The notes below the pieces were generated by a model, which saw only the letters and a program-made list of their open reading frames with translations, was not told the DNA's origin and ran no database searches. Made by a program: the position numbers and the translations under genes. Positions 8,305 to 17,670 of a stretch of DNA of 64,000 bases are shown here, in pieces (within the stretch, counting starts at the first letter, position 1; each line of letters starts with the position of its first letter). This stretch comes from GCA-003244245 sp963712995 (GTDB lineage: Bacteria; Actinomycetota; Actinomycetes; Mycobacteriales; Pseudonocardiaceae), in assembly GCA_963712995.1 (NCBI GenBank), contig CAVQKH010000021.1, positions 1-64,000 of the forward strand, in the 5' to 3' direction.

Positions 8305-9102
8305 ATGGCTGAGTTTGTCGAGGTACGCGACGTGGACGACCCACGGCTGGCCGATTTCCGTGATCTCACGCTGGCCGACCGCCGCCCGGATCGTCCCGGC
8401 GGGCGAGGTCTGGTGATCGCGGAGGGAGTCGTGGTCGTGCGCCGGTTGCTGGACTCGCCGTACCCACCGCGGGCCGTGTTCGGCGTTCCGGCCAAGATTT
8501 CTCAGCTCGCCGCCGACATCGTCGGCGTGCCTTGTTACGCCGGATCGGCGCAGCTGTTGGCGCAGGTGGTCGGCTTCCATCTCAACCGGGGCGTGCTGGC
8601 GACCGCGGACCGGGCGCCGGTGCCGACCGTAACGGAGTTGATCGCGCGATCACACCACCTCGCGGTGCTGGAAGGGATTAATGATCACGAGAACCTGGGC
8701 GGGTTGTTTCGCAACGCGGCGGCCCTCGGGGTGGACGCGGTGCTACTCGGCCCCGGCTGCGCCGACCCGCTGTATCGGCGCAGCGTGCGGGTGTCCATGG
8801 GACACGTGCTGCGGGTGCCGTTCGCGCCGTTGAGCCGCTGGACCGAGGACCTCGAGCTGGTGCGATCGGCAGGTTTCCGGATCGCCGCGCTGACCCCGGC
8901 GATGGGTGCCGTGCCGCTGGCGGACTCCGAGGTGCACCACGGCCGGGTGGCGTGGCTGCTGGGTGCCGAGGGCCCGGGACTGTCCGCTGCGGCCCTGGGC
9001 GCGGCGGATCTGGCCGTGCGGATCCCTATGGCACCCGGGGTGGACTCGCTCAACGTCGCTACCGCCGCTGCCCTCGCCTTCGCCGGCGCCCGCCGCGTTT
9101 AA
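8305..9102 (+). CDS. TrmH/SpoU family RNA 2'-O-methyltransferase
   Basis: This is a 265-residue SPOUT-fold RNA methyltransferase that should transfer a methyl group from SAM to a ribose 2'-OH of rRNA or tRNA. The three family motifs are clear: motif 1 NLGGLFRNAAALG, motif 2 LLGAEGPGL, and motif 3 IPMAPGVDSLNVATAAA forming the SAM-binding knot. A substrate-binding N-terminal domain covers about residues 1-95. It corresponds to Rv0881 in gene order. DUF2537 begins 10 bp after its stop, so the two are probably co-transcribed. The target nucleotide is not known. Confidence 0.9.
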   Translation: MAEFVEVRDVDDPRLADFRDLTLADRRPDRPGGRGLVIAEGVVVVRRLLDSPYPPRAVFGVPAKISQLAADIVGVPCYAGSAQLLAQVVGFHLNRGVLATADRAPVPTVTELIARSHHLAVLEGINDHENLGGLFRNAAALGVDAVLLGPGCADPLYRRSVRVSMGHVLRVPFAPLSRWTEDLELVRSAGFRIAALTPAMGAVPLADSEVHHGRVAWLLGAEGPGLSAAALGAADLAVRIPMAPGVDSLNVATAAALAFAGARRV

Positions 9103-9112
9103 AGTTGTCGAC

Positions 9113-9391
9113 GTGCCTGGACCGCCCGGTGAGCCGACGCCGTGGGCGAGCGGCCTGACCGTCAGCGCGGTGGTCGCGGTGATGGTCGGAATCGGGCTGC
9201 TGAGCCTGTCCCAGGCGCTGGCGCCTGAGGGCCGCGGAGTCGTCGCGCTGGCGAACCTGCTGGCCGCCGCCGGCCTGACCCCCTCGATCTGGCTAGCCCG
9301 GGCCACCCCGATCTGGCGCTGGGTCGCCTACGGCGCCGTCGCCGGCATCACGCTCACCTGGCTCGCCCTCCTGTTCTCCCTGTTGGGCTGA
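9113..9391 (+). CDS. DUF2537 small membrane protein
   Basis: This 92-residue protein of family DUF2537 has three predicted membrane helices and a conserved N-terminal PTPWASGL stretch. It corresponds to Rv0882 of M. tuberculosis by position and length. GTG at 9113 was chosen because it begins just before the PGPPGEPTPW stretch and lies 10 bp after the TrmH stop. Its function is unknown. Confidence 0.85.
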   Translation: MPGPPGEPTPWASGLTVSAVVAVMVGIGLLSLSQALAPEGRGVVALANLLAAAGLTPSIWLARATPIWRWVAYGAVAGITLTWLALLFSLLG

Positions 9392-9392
9392 T

Positions 9393-9460
9393 GCGTTCTG
9401 GGGACAGACTGCAGTAATTGTCAAGTCCCATTGCGCGTTCTGGGGACAGACTGCAGTAAT
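9393..9460. repeat. Two direct copies of a CTGGGGACAGACTGCAGT repeat
   Basis: Two 26-bp copies (9393-9418 and 9435-9460) share the core CTGGGGACAGACTGCAGT and lie in the same orientation just before the DUF559-like gene. Two more copies, facing each other, lie just after that gene (10398-10463). The repeats therefore bracket a single gene. Confidence 0.9.
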
Positions 9461-9474
9461 CGAGCGGCCTGTGG

Positions 9475-10392
9475 ATGACGGATTGGACGGATTCAAGTGT
9501 TTGGGGCAGCGTGCTGGTCGTGGGTAGAGCGATTCGAGCGATAGACATCAGTGGGCCGTTTCGTGGGTCCGAAGCGGTTGGTACTGGTGCATTGACTGCC
9601 GGGCAGCTGCGAGGTCCGGGAGTGCGGCGCCTGTTCCAAGACGTGTACGTGCCGGCCGGATTTGTCGTCACACACGAGCTGCGCTGTATGGGTGCCGCAC
9701 TGGTATTGCCCCCTGACGCGATGATCACCGGTCGGTCCGCGGCGACCTTGCGGGGCGTCGCACTCGCCCGTGCTACAGATCCCGTTGAGGTGGTGGTCCC
9801 GGAGGTGACTCAGATCAACCGCAGGGTCGGTATCGACGTGCGCCGCACCGAGATCGGCGCTGACGAGCGAGAACCCTGGAATGAGATAGGGATCGCTACA
9901 TCATCGCGAATGGGCCTGGATCTGCTGTTGGACCGCACGTTGCCTGATGGCGTCGCTGATCTCGACGCCGTCATCAGCGCTGGGCTGGTGGACCGCGCGG
10001 CGTTGCGGCGGATGTTGTTGCAGCGGCACGACCGGGGCATCGTCCGGGCCCGCCAGGCAGAGGAGCTCGCCGACCCGCGGGCTGAGTCGCGCCCTGAGTC
10101 GCGGGTACGGGTGTGGCTGGTTCTCGACGGGCTCCGCCCGGTACCTCAGTACTGGATCGAGGACTCCCGGGGTCGTCTCGCCCGTGCTGACCTAGCGTTT
10201 CCTGAACAACAAGTCGCGGTCGAGTACGACGGATCGTGGCGCGAGGGGCAGCTGTGGGCGCTCAACCAGGATCGGGACCGCCTCAACCGGGTTCAAGCCG
10301 CCGGTTGGGAGGTGGTGTTCGTCACCGCCCCCCTGTTAGCTGACCCCCCTCGGATGGTCGCGACCGTGCGCGCCGCTCTCGCCCGCCGCTGA
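9475..10392 (+). CDS. AbiEi-like N-domain and DUF559/Vsr-like endonuclease-fold protein
   Basis: This is a 305-residue protein of a type often found singly in actinobacterial genomes. The N-terminal half (FRGSEAV to about residue 100) resembles the winged-helix AbiEi antitoxin-type domain. The C-terminal 100 residues resemble the DUF559/very-short-patch-repair endonuclease fold, with RADLAFPEQQVAVEYDG (acidic D and E of the nuclease core), then QDRDRLNRVQAAGWEVVFVT. ATG 9475 is the longest start; a GTG near 9508-9513 is an alternative. It interrupts the otherwise conserved DUF2537-SepH pair and is flanked on both sides by the same repeat, which suggests it arrived as a unit. Nuclease activity is inferred. 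Confidence 0.75.
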   Translation: MTDWTDSSVWGSVLVVGRAIRAIDISGPFRGSEAVGTGALTAGQLRGPGVRRLFQDVYVPAGFVVTHELRCMGAALVLPPDAMITGRSAATLRGVALARATDPVEVVVPEVTQINRRVGIDVRRTEIGADEREPWNEIGIATSSRMGLDLLLDRTLPDGVADLDAVISAGLVDRAALRRMLLQRHDRGIVRARQAEELADPRAESRPESRVRVWLVLDGLRPVPQYWIEDSRGRLARADLAFPEQQVAVEYDGSWREGQLWALNQDRDRLNRVQAAGWEVVFVTAPLLADPPRMVATVRAALARR

Positions 10393-10397
10393 CCTAA

Positions 10398-10463
10398 CCG
10401 CGTTCTGGGGACAGACTGCAGTAAAAGCATGCGCAAAAACTGCAGTCTGTCCCCAGAACGCGG
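10398..10463. repeat. Perfect 25-bp inverted repeat made of two facing copies of the flanking repeat
   Basis: The arms 10398-10422 and 10439-10463 are perfect complements with a 16-nt loop and contain the same CTGGGGACAGACTGCAGT core as 9393-9460. The hairpin ends the DUF559-like gene and lies 11 bp from the SepH stop, so it may also work as a two-way terminator. Confidence 0.9.
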
Positions 10464-10474
10464 AAAAAGGGGGG

Positions 10475-11212
10475 TCAGGCGTGGGGGGATCGGACGCCGA
10501 GGAGGACGTCTTCCCAGGAGGGGATGGGGGCGCGGGTTTTGCGTGCGCGGGGGGGTGGGGGGGCGTCGTCGGGTGTTGCGGGGGTCTCGGGTGTGGGTGG
10601 CACGGTGCGCAGGGGCGCCGTTGGTCGCGGGTCGATCAGATCGGTGGCGTGGTCATCGAGCGCGGTGACGGTGCCGCCGTGGGCGCCGGGATGGAACGTC
10701 CAGTGCGCCCTGTTCTCCGACCGTCCAGCGCGCCAGCGCAGCTGGATGATCCACTTGCCGTCCTCCCCGCGCCAGGCGTCCCAGCTCACCGCGCCGATGT
10801 CGTGACCCCGGCCGCGGAACGTCTCGGTGACGACCGCCTCGAGGGTGTGCACATCGGGCCCGTCGGAGCGCACCGGGTGTGCCTGCTGGGCCAGCTGCGC
10901 CTGGCGGGATCGCTCCAGCAGCACGGGGTAGGCGAACCGCTCGATCCGCTCCCTGGGCACGCCGACGGCGGCCAGTTGCTCGACGGACGCTCCGGCTCTG
11001 ATCCGGGCCTGGATCTCACGGGGTCGCATCTGGTTCTCCGGTTCGATCTCGACCTGGCCGAGGCGCGGGAGATCACCCCGCACTGCTGCGTGCAGGCTGT
11101 CGTCCACCGCGAGGGTGAACTGCTCCCGCTGCGCGCCGGGCTGCGGTGCCGCCGTCTCCAGGATGATCGTGCGGTCGTCAGCCCCCAGACCGACCACCCG
11201 CAGCGCGCGCAT
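10475..11212 (-). CDS. sepH: Septation protein SepH (DUF3071)
   Basis: This 245-residue protein has the SepH N-terminal domain (DUF3071): it begins MRALRVVGL, followed by LRPREI-like MRPREIQARIRAG with its helix-turn-helix segment. The C-terminal part is rich in proline and alanine and ends in PSWEDVLLG, the typical SepH tail. SepH binds FtsZ and promotes Z-ring assembly in Streptomyces and mycobacteria. The protein is shorter than the Streptomyces form because the linker is short. Its position next to serC matches M. tuberculosis Rv0883c-Rv0884c. Confidence 0.9.
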   Translation of the reverse strand: MRALRVVGLGADDRTIILETAAPQPGAQREQFTLAVDDSLHAAVRGDLPRLGQVEIEPENQMRPREIQARIRAGASVEQLAAVGVPRERIERFAYPVLLERSRQAQLAQQAHPVRSDGPDVHTLEAVVTETFRGRGHDIGAVSWDAWRGEDGKWIIQLRWRAGRSENRAHWTFHPGAHGGTVTALDDHATDLIDPRPTAPLRTVPPTPETPATPDDAPPPPRARKTRAPIPSWEDVLLGVRSPHA

Positions 11213-11293
11213 CCAAGGACCTCCACCTTCGACGACCCCTCACCATAGGCCGGTGGGCAGCCACGCAGGGGGAGGCGCGCCGCCGGCCCGGCC

Positions 11294-12424
11294 TTACCCG
11301 CTCAACTGCTCGACCACCCAGTCGATACACCTGGTGAGCGCGGAGACGTCGTCCGGGTCGACGGCGGGGAACATCCCGACCCGCAGCTGATTGCGGCCGA
11401 GCTTACGGTAGGGCTCGGTATCCACGATGCCGTTGGCCCGCAGCACGGCGGCGAGCTCACCGGCGTCGACGCTCTCGGCGAAATCCACCGTCCCGACCAC
11501 CAGCGAGCGCTTGGCGGGGTCGGTGACGAACGGCCTCGCGTACGGTGCGGCCTCCGCCCAGGAGTACAGCCGCGTGGACGAGTCGGTGGTGCGTTTGACA
11601 CACCATTCCAGCCCGCCGCCGGCCAGCATCCACTCGATCTGGTCGGCCAGCAGCAGCAGCGTCGCGACCGCCGGGGTGTTGTAGGTCTGGTTCTTGCGGC
11701 TGCTGTTCAGCGCCGTGCTCAGGGACAGGGACTCCGGCACCCACCGGGTCGACGAGCTGATCTGCGCGACCCGTTCCAGCGCGGCCGGGCTGAGCAGCGC
11801 GATCCACAACCCGCCGTCGGAGGCGAAGGACTTCTGCGGTGCGAAGTAGTAGACGTCGAACTCGCCGGCGTGCACCGGGAGGCCACCCGCGCCACTGGTC
11901 GCGTCGATCGCCACCAGTGCGCCCTGCGAGCCGGCCGGGCGGCGGACCGGCACCATCACCCCGGTGGAGGTCTCGTTGTGCGCCCAGCCGATCAGGTCGC
12001 AGGAGGGATCGGCGACCGGCTGCGGCGCGTCCCCCGGCGGTGCGCTGATCACCACCGGATCGGCCAGGAACGGGGCGCGCGTGGTGACGGTGGCGAACTT
12101 TGCGGAGAACTCGCCATAGCTCAGGTGCAGTGAACGTTCCCGGACCAGGCCCAGGGCGGCGGCATCCCAGAACGCGGTGGCGCCACCGTTGCCGAGCACC
12201 ACCTCATAACCCTCGGGCAACCCGAACAGCTCGCGCAGCCCGGCCCGAATCCGGCCGACCAGCGAGCACACCGGTGCCTGTCGGTGCGAGGTCCCCATCA
12301 TCGACGCCCCGGTGCTGGCCAGCGCGGCGAGCTGTTCGGGGCGGACCTTGGAGGGTCCGCAGCCGAACCGGCCGTCGGCGGGTTTGAGGTTGGCGGGGAT
12401 GGTCAGCTGCACGGTCCGAGTCAT
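11294..12424 (-). CDS. serC: Phosphoserine aminotransferase
   Basis: This is a 376-residue PLP-dependent aminotransferase of the SerC family, converting 3-phosphohydroxypyruvate and glutamate to phosphoserine in serine synthesis. The start is ATG at 12422-12424 (MTRTVQLTIP). Signatures are DGRFGCGPSKVRPEQL near the N-terminus, the PLP-lysine segment YYFAPQKSFASDGGLW, and NQLRVGMFPAVDPDDV near the C-terminus. The length is normal for the mycobacterial-type enzyme. It lies 10 bp after purC on the same strand, so co-transcription with purC is likely. Confidence 0.95.
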   Translation of the reverse strand: MTRTVQLTIPANLKPADGRFGCGPSKVRPEQLAALASTGASMMGTSHRQAPVCSLVGRIRAGLRELFGLPEGYEVVLGNGGATAFWDAAALGLVRERSLHLSYGEFSAKFATVTTRAPFLADPVVISAPPGDAPQPVADPSCDLIGWAHNETSTGVMVPVRRPAGSQGALVAIDATSGAGGLPVHAGEFDVYYFAPQKSFASDGGLWIALLSPAALERVAQISSSTRWVPESLSLSTALNSSRKNQTYNTPAVATLLLLADQIEWMLAGGGLEWCVKRTTDSSTRLYSWAEAAPYARPFVTDPAKRSLVVGTVDFAESVDAGELAAVLRANGIVDTEPYRKLGRNQLRVGMFPAVDPDDVSALTRCIDWVVEQLSG

Positions 12425-12434
12425 ACCGCAGACC

Positions 12435-13271
12435 TTACGACGGCCATCTGACACTCGTGATGCGCTCGTATGCCTCGACGTAGCGCCGCCGCGTCTCCGC
12501 GACGATCGCCGGGGGGATGACCGGTCCGGGTGGCTCGCGGTCCCATCCGGTGCCGGCCGCCCAGTCCCGGAGGAACTGCTTGTCCAAGGCGTGATTGTCC
12601 TGGCCGGGTCGCCATTTCTCGGCGAGCCAGAAACGCGATGAGTCCGGCGTGAGCACCTCGTCTCCGAGCGTGAGCTGCCCGGCGGGATCCCAGCCGAACT
12701 CGAATTTCGTGTCCGCCACGATGACACCGTTGTCCAGTGCCTTTTCTGCGGCCGTCGTATAGAGTTCCAGAGTCAGGTTACGGAGGCGTTTGGCGGTGTC
12801 GTCGCCGACTTCCCGGGCCACGTCGTCGAAGGTGATGAACTCATCGTGCCCGGTGTCGGAGAACTTGGTGGTCGGCGTGAAGATCGGCTCGGGTAACCGG
12901 CTTCCGGAGACCAAACCGGCAGGTAGCTCGATTCCCGACACGGTGCCGTTCTTCTCGTACTCGCGCAGTCCCAGGCCGGTAAGGTAGCCGCGCGCAATAC
13001 ATTCCACCGGGATCATCCGCAGCGGTGTGCAGCGGATCGCCCTGTTCTCGAACTCGGGCGGCACGTCGGTGTTGGAGATCAGGTGATTGGGTATTACATT
13101 TCTGAGTCGGTGAAACCACCACACCGATAGTTGCGTGAGCAGCGCGCCCTTGTCCGGAATGGGTGTGGGCAGCACCACGTCGTACACCGAGACCCGATCC
13201 GAGGCGACGAGCAGGATATCGCCATCGATCGAATACAGATCCCGCACCTTACCGCCCGATATGCGCTCCAC
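12435..13271 (-). CDS. purC: SAICAR synthetase
   Basis: This is a 278-residue phosphoribosylaminoimidazole-succinocarboxamide synthase, which joins aspartate to CAIR with ATP in purine synthesis. Family motifs are GGKVRDLY, LLVASDRVSVYDVVLPTPIP, the signature PVECIARGYLTG, and LADTKFEFG-like IVADTKFEFGWD. The reading starts at GTG 13271, right after an in-frame TGA, and so lacks about 15 residues found at the N-terminus of most homologues. Third-position GC is lower than in its neighbours. It is probably transcribed with serC. Confidence 0.95.
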   Translation of the reverse strand: MERISGGKVRDLYSIDGDILLVASDRVSVYDVVLPTPIPDKGALLTQLSVWWFHRLRNVIPNHLISNTDVPPEFENRAIRCTPLRMIPVECIARGYLTGLGLREYEKNGTVSGIELPAGLVSGSRLPEPIFTPTTKFSDTGHDEFITFDDVAREVGDDTAKRLRNLTLELYTTAAEKALDNGVIVADTKFEFGWDPAGQLTLGDEVLTPDSSRFWLAEKWRPGQDNHALDKQFLRDWAAGTGWDREPPGPVIPPAIVAETRRRYVEAYERITSVRWPS

Positions 13272-13360
13272 TCACCCACCGTACCCAGCCGTCCCGCAAC
13301 CCAGCCGCCCCGCAACCCGTTGGCTCCCGAGCTCAACACCAGCGTCGTCCGGCGCGACTG

Positions 13361-14365
13361 TCAGCGATGAGTACCGGCCTTGCGCAACCCGCGGTAGAGC
13401 AGCGTGGCGTCACCAAGCCGCCGCCGGAGCGCTCGCTCGAGCCCGGCGATCGGGTACAGGTTCTGGGGCGCCCGCGCGTCCTTGTACTCCGTGGAGGCGT
13501 AGCGACACAAGGTCGCTTGGCTGAGCCACGCCATCCCGATCGCGTCCGTGGCGTTGAGGGTGGCGCTGCACTCCAGGCGCACGATGCCCGCCCAGGGCGC
13601 ACCGGGTGTGCACGGCAGCCGCAGGTACCACGTGTAGCGGTCCCACGAGCTGCCGAGCAGGAAGACCGGGGTGCGCTGACCAGGCGATAGCGAGGCCACC
13701 AAGCGGTTGAGGTGCGGCGGCAGGTATGCGCAGTGATGGCTCTTGATGTAGCCGAGTGCCCGCGGCAGATGCTGGCGGCCGCGCAGCGGGCCGTCGATCA
13801 CGAGCAGGTCGCCACCGTCGGGGAGCCCGTGCCCGTTGAGCGCGGCCCGAGCGGTCACCGCCGTGATGATCTCCACCTCGCCGAGCCGGGCCTGCAGCGC
13901 GAGACTCAACGCCTGAATCGGCGCGGTGTCAGGGAGGGCGTCCGCGACACTGACGCGGTAGGTGCCGGCTGCCGTGAGGATGTCGACGGTGTGCGCGGCC
14001 GTGGTGAACAGCCCGCGGCGCACGTCGATGGCCAGCAGATGTGCCCCTTCCCCGGCGCAGCAGCAGATCACGCCCGCCGCGTAGGACGCGCACAACGCTG
14101 GTGACGCGGCAGCGTCGTCAGCCAGCTGGCCCACCCACACCCGGGCGTCGATTCGGCGAACGCCGTCGACGAACAGCGTCACCGGCGGCGGCTCGATCTG
14201 CCGGTCGGGATCGAGCGGGCACCACCGATCGTCGGGCAGTTCGACATCGGTGACAACTCGGGCGCTCGACTCGCCGAGGTTTTCGGCGTCCAGGCTGGCC
14301 CCGTAGCCGGGATCCCACGGATCGACCCAAAAACGCATCCTCTGCCGCTCCGGCGCAACCGTCAC
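13361..14365 (-). CDS. NurA-like nuclease
   Basis: This 334-residue protein has features of the NurA nuclease fold. There is a first acidic motif FVDGVRR (Asp about 67), a second acidic motif LLVIDGPLRGR (Asp about 191), then ALGYIKSHHCAYLPP with the lysine/serine typical of NurA. In archaea NurA is the 5'-3' nuclease driven by HerA and works with Mre11-Rad50 in resecting DNA ends. Here it is the last gene of a minus-strand operon HerA-SbcD-SbcC-NurA, and its GTG start overlaps the SbcC stop (GTGA). The sequence alone is distant, so the context carries much of the call. Confidence 0.7.
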   Translation of the reverse strand: MTVAPERQRMRFWVDPWDPGYGASLDAENLGESSARVVTDVELPDDRWCPLDPDRQIEPPPVTLFVDGVRRIDARVWVGQLADDAAASPALCASYAAGVICCCAGEGAHLLAIDVRRGLFTTAAHTVDILTAAGTYRVSVADALPDTAPIQALSLALQARLGEVEIITAVTARAALNGHGLPDGGDLLVIDGPLRGRQHLPRALGYIKSHHCAYLPPHLNRLVASLSPGQRTPVFLLGSSWDRYTWYLRLPCTPGAPWAGIVRLECSATLNATDAIGMAWLSQATLCRYASTEYKDARAPQNLYPIAGLERALRRRLGDATLLYRGLRKAGTHR

Positions 14366-17300
14366 CTGAGCTCCCGGACGACCGAGGCGGTGTGCTGGTC
14401 GCGAGTGACCGAGAACCGCACGGGGACACGTTCAGCCAGCGCCGGCACGTGCGTGATCACACCGACCATCCGGTCCCCCCTGCTCGCCAGGTTCTCCAGG
14501 GTGCCGGCGACGACGTCGAGGGTGGCCTCATCGAGCGTGCCGAAACCCTCATCGAGGAAGATCGAGTCGAGGCGGGCGGCGCCCTGGGCGGCGAGGGTGG
14601 ACATCTGCGCCGACAGCGCGAGGGCGAGCGCGAGGCTGGCCTGGAACGTCTCGCCCCCGGACAGCGTCTTCACCGGGCGGTGGGCGTCGGCGTCGGCGTG
14701 GTCGACGACGAGGAACTCGCCATCGTCATGTGTCAGCTCGAACTGACCACCCGAGAGCTCCGAGAGGCTCTGCGACGCATCGGTGACGAGGACGTCCAGC
14801 GCTGAGGCCACCAGCCAGCGGGGGAAGTTGTCCGAGCGCAGCAGAGTCCCCAGCATCCGGGCCACCTGCTGGGCCGACTCGGCTTCGGTGCGGTCGGCAC
14901 GCAGCCGCTCGGCCTCGGCGCGGCGCTCGACGATGCGGTCGCGCAGCCCGCGCGATCCGGCGAGCGCCTCGGCGACTGCGGCCAAGACGCCCGCTGCCAC
15001 CGGGCGGTCGGTGGGGATGGGCACGTCATGAGCGACGACGTCGTCGGCGATCCTGCGCCCGGCGGCGTCGCGGTCCTCCCGCGCGGCAGCGGCGGCGGAC
15101 TGGGCATCGGGAAGCTCACCGTCGCGGCGCGCGATCTCCGCCGTGGCCCAGCCGGCCAGGGCGGTCCAGGCGGCGAGCAGGTCGTCACCGGTGAGCGCCG
15201 GCGCGCCGAGCACCACCAGCGGGTCACGGGCGGTATGCAGCACCTCCCACTCCGCGGTGACGGCGCGGATCACCTCAGCCAGCCGCGAATCGGCCGCCGA
15301 CCGGGCGCCGCGGGCCGCCCGGAGCTCGGCGTCCGCACGGCGGACCGCCTCATCGAGCGCATCGAGCAGGTGCAGCGCCGCCTGCGCCTCGGCATCGGCA
15401 GGCGCGAACTCCAGGGCGCCGCGGAGGTGCTCGATCCGCTGCTCGAGCGCGTCGAGGTCGCTGCGGGCACGCTGCTCGGCCCGCGCCGCCGCGGTTTCCT
15501 CGCCACGCCGCGCGGTGGCGGTGCGTTGCGCCTGCTCGAACCCCAGCGTGGCGGCCTGCGCCAGCTCGGCGGCCTGCGCGACGGCGACGCGGGCCCCGGT
15601 CAGCGCAGTGCCGCGCAGCGCCGCCTGCTGCTCGGCCCACCCACACAGCCCGCGCCAGCCGGCGAGCACGTCCTCGACGACCGGCGGGGCGCCGAGCGGC
15701 ACCAGCGGCTCGCGTGCCGTCCACAGCGTCGACACTGCGGCCGCGGCCTCACCGCGGAGGGCTTCCGCCACGCCCGCCGCATCGTCCCGGCGCCGCCGCG
15801 CCTCGCGCAGTGCTGCGGCGGCCTGCTCCGCAGCACTGCCCAGCGTGTCCAGCTCGGCCAGCGCCTCGCTGACCGCGGCCGCGCTCGGCGGCGCGCCGGC
15901 CAGCACCGTGCGCAGCCGCTCGACCTCGGCAAGGCGCCGATCCCGCTCCGCGGCCTGTTGCCGCTCGGTGGCCACGGCGCTGGCTTCCGCTTGCCGGGCC
16001 TGCTCCAGGGCGTGCTCAGCAGCGGCGACGGCAGCGTCCGCACTGGTCAGGTCAGCAGCAGGCCGCGTTGCGGGCAGCGTTGCGACGGCCTGGTCGCAGA
16101 CCGGGCACGGCTGCCCCGCCACGAGCGAGGGGCGCAGTGCTGCGGCCAGGTCGGCCCGTGCCTCGTGGTTGTGGCGGCTGCGGGCGTGCCTAAGGCGCTC
16201 GGCCGCGTCCGCCACGGCCGCGCCTGCCGCCTCCCGGTGGCGCATCGCGGCGAGGTGTTCCTCGCTGACTCCAGACAGTTCCGCTTGCGTGGCGGCCAGG
16301 GCCAGGTAGTGGTCTCGGGCCCGTTCGAGCGGGCCCCGCGCGGGTGCCGCCGATAGGTGCCGGCGGGCGTCGGCGTCCGCGGTGTCGGCGGCCTCAAGGG
16401 CCTGTTGCGCCGCGGCAAGCCCGGCCTCGACCCTCCGACGGCGGACCTCAAGATCATCGAGCCCGGCGGGAACGCGGAGCGCGACGAGCCGCTCACACTC
16501 CTGGGCGAGGCGCTGCGCGGTCTCGCGGGCCACGGCGAGCTCAGCTGCGGCTTCCTCGCGGCCCGTTCGCGCGTCCTCGACGGCACCCGCGGCCTCCGCA
16601 GCTGCGGCGACGGCGTCGTCGTACGCCGCCCGTGCGCTGGCGTGAGCCTGCTGGGCGTGGGGCGCCTCGGCGAGCGCGGTCGCCAGCTCGGCATGGTCCC
16701 GGCGGGCGCGTTCCAGCGGGCCCCGGTCGGGGGCGGCGGCGCGCTGCTGCCTCGCCTCGGTGTCGGCGGCCTCGGCCTGGGCGCACCGGTACCGCGCCGA
16801 GTCGGCCTCCTCGGTGGCCGACCGCTGCCGCGCGTCCAGATCGGGTAGACCCGCCGGAACGGCCAGCGCCGCGAGCCTGGCCCGCTCATCGCGCAGCCGG
16901 GCGAGTACTCCGTCCGCGGTGGCGACGGCGTTCGATGCGGCGACGAGTTCCGGAAGCTGCTGGGTGATCCGCTCGGACAGCGCGCTCAGCGCCGTCACCC
17001 GTGCCTGCGCCCCGGTGACGGTTTCCTCGGTGGCGTCGGCGTAACCGGCGAGCTGGCCGGCCAGCACGTCGATCCGCTCCGCCGCCGCGGCGGCCTCGCG
17101 GTTGGCCTCCTTGGCGATCGAGTCGTAGACGCCCAGGCCGAGCAGCCGGGTCAGCATCTGCTGGCGTGCGGCGGGTTTGGCGTGCAGGAACTCGGCGAAC
17201 TCGCCCTGCGGGAGGACCACGCACATGCAGAACTGGTCGAAGGGCAGCCCGAGCAGTTCCTCGACGGCCTTCGTCACCGCGGACTCGGCGGCGAGCACCT

Positions 17301-17670
17301 CCGTACCGTCACCGGCCTGCCCCGTCCCAGCCGGGTCCTCGAGGCGCTCCAGCCGGGCGCTGCGGACGCTCACCCCTTTCGGTGACCGGCGCAGCTCCCG
17401 GGCCACGACGTACCGGGCGTCGCCGACGTCGAACACCAGCCGCACGGTGCCCCGGTTCACGCTCGGGGCCAGGGCCAGCTTGACGACCTTCTGGTCATCC
17501 CAGCGCGGCACCGACCCGTAGAGCGCGAAGGTCATCGCGTCGATCACGGTGGACTTGCCCGACCCGGTCGGCCCGACCAGGGCGAAGTACTCCGCGTCCC
17601 GGAAATCGACCGTCGCGGGCTCGCGGAACGCGGCGAATCCGTGCATGTCCAGCAGCACCGGGCGCATCAC
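14362..17670 (-). CDS. sbcC: SbcC/Rad50 SMC-family exonuclease ATPase subunit
   Basis: This 1102-residue protein is the ATPase partner of the SbcD/Mre11 nuclease in processing DNA ends and hairpins. The Walker A motif GPTGSGKS is at residues 33-40. Long alanine/glutamate/arginine-rich coiled coils flank a zinc hook CPVC (Cys522 and Cys525). The ABC signature LSGGETFQASLALA is near residue 1000 and the Walker B SIFLDEGFGTLD near 1040. The start codon overlaps the sbcD stop (ATGA), and its stop overlaps the nurA start. A second ATG one codon later is an equal alternative start. Confidence 0.95.
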   Translation of the reverse strand: MMRPVLLDMHGFAAFREPATVDFRDAEYFALVGPTGSGKSTVIDAMTFALYGSVPRWDDQKVVKLALAPSVNRGTVRLVFDVGDARYVVARELRRSPKGVSVRSARLERLEDPAGTGQAGDGTEVLAAESAVTKAVEELLGLPFDQFCMCVVLPQGEFAEFLHAKPAARQQMLTRLLGLGVYDSIAKEANREAAAAAERIDVLAGQLAGYADATEETVTGAQARVTALSALSERITQQLPELVAASNAVATADGVLARLRDERARLAALAVPAGLPDLDARQRSATEEADSARYRCAQAEAADTEARQQRAAAPDRGPLERARRDHAELATALAEAPHAQQAHASARAAYDDAVAAAAEAAGAVEDARTGREEAAAELAVARETAQRLAQECERLVALRVPAGLDDLEVRRRRVEAGLAAAQQALEAADTADADARRHLSAAPARGPLERARDHYLALAATQAELSGVSEEHLAAMRHREAAGAAVADAAERLRHARSRHNHEARADLAAALRPSLVAGQPCPVCDQAVATLPATRPAADLTSADAAVAAAEHALEQARQAEASAVATERQQAAERDRRLAEVERLRTVLAGAPPSAAAVSEALAELDTLGSAAEQAAAALREARRRRDDAAGVAEALRGEAAAAVSTLWTAREPLVPLGAPPVVEDVLAGWRGLCGWAEQQAALRGTALTGARVAVAQAAELAQAATLGFEQAQRTATARRGEETAAARAEQRARSDLDALEQRIEHLRGALEFAPADAEAQAALHLLDALDEAVRRADAELRAARGARSAADSRLAEVIRAVTAEWEVLHTARDPLVVLGAPALTGDDLLAAWTALAGWATAEIARRDGELPDAQSAAAAAREDRDAAGRRIADDVVAHDVPIPTDRPVAAGVLAAVAEALAGSRGLRDRIVERRAEAERLRADRTEAESAQQVARMLGTLLRSDNFPRWLVASALDVLVTDASQSLSELSGGQFELTHDDGEFLVVDHADADAHRPVKTLSGGETFQASLALALALSAQMSTLAAQGAARLDSIFLDEGFGTLDEATLDVVAGTLENLASRGDRMVGVITHVPALAERVPVRFSVTRDQHTASVVRELR

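Noticed and set aside
15028..16356. 442-residue plus-strand open frame opposite sbcC
   Set aside because: It comes from the high-GC coiled-coil coding sequence on the other strand; the composition is random and no motif is seen.
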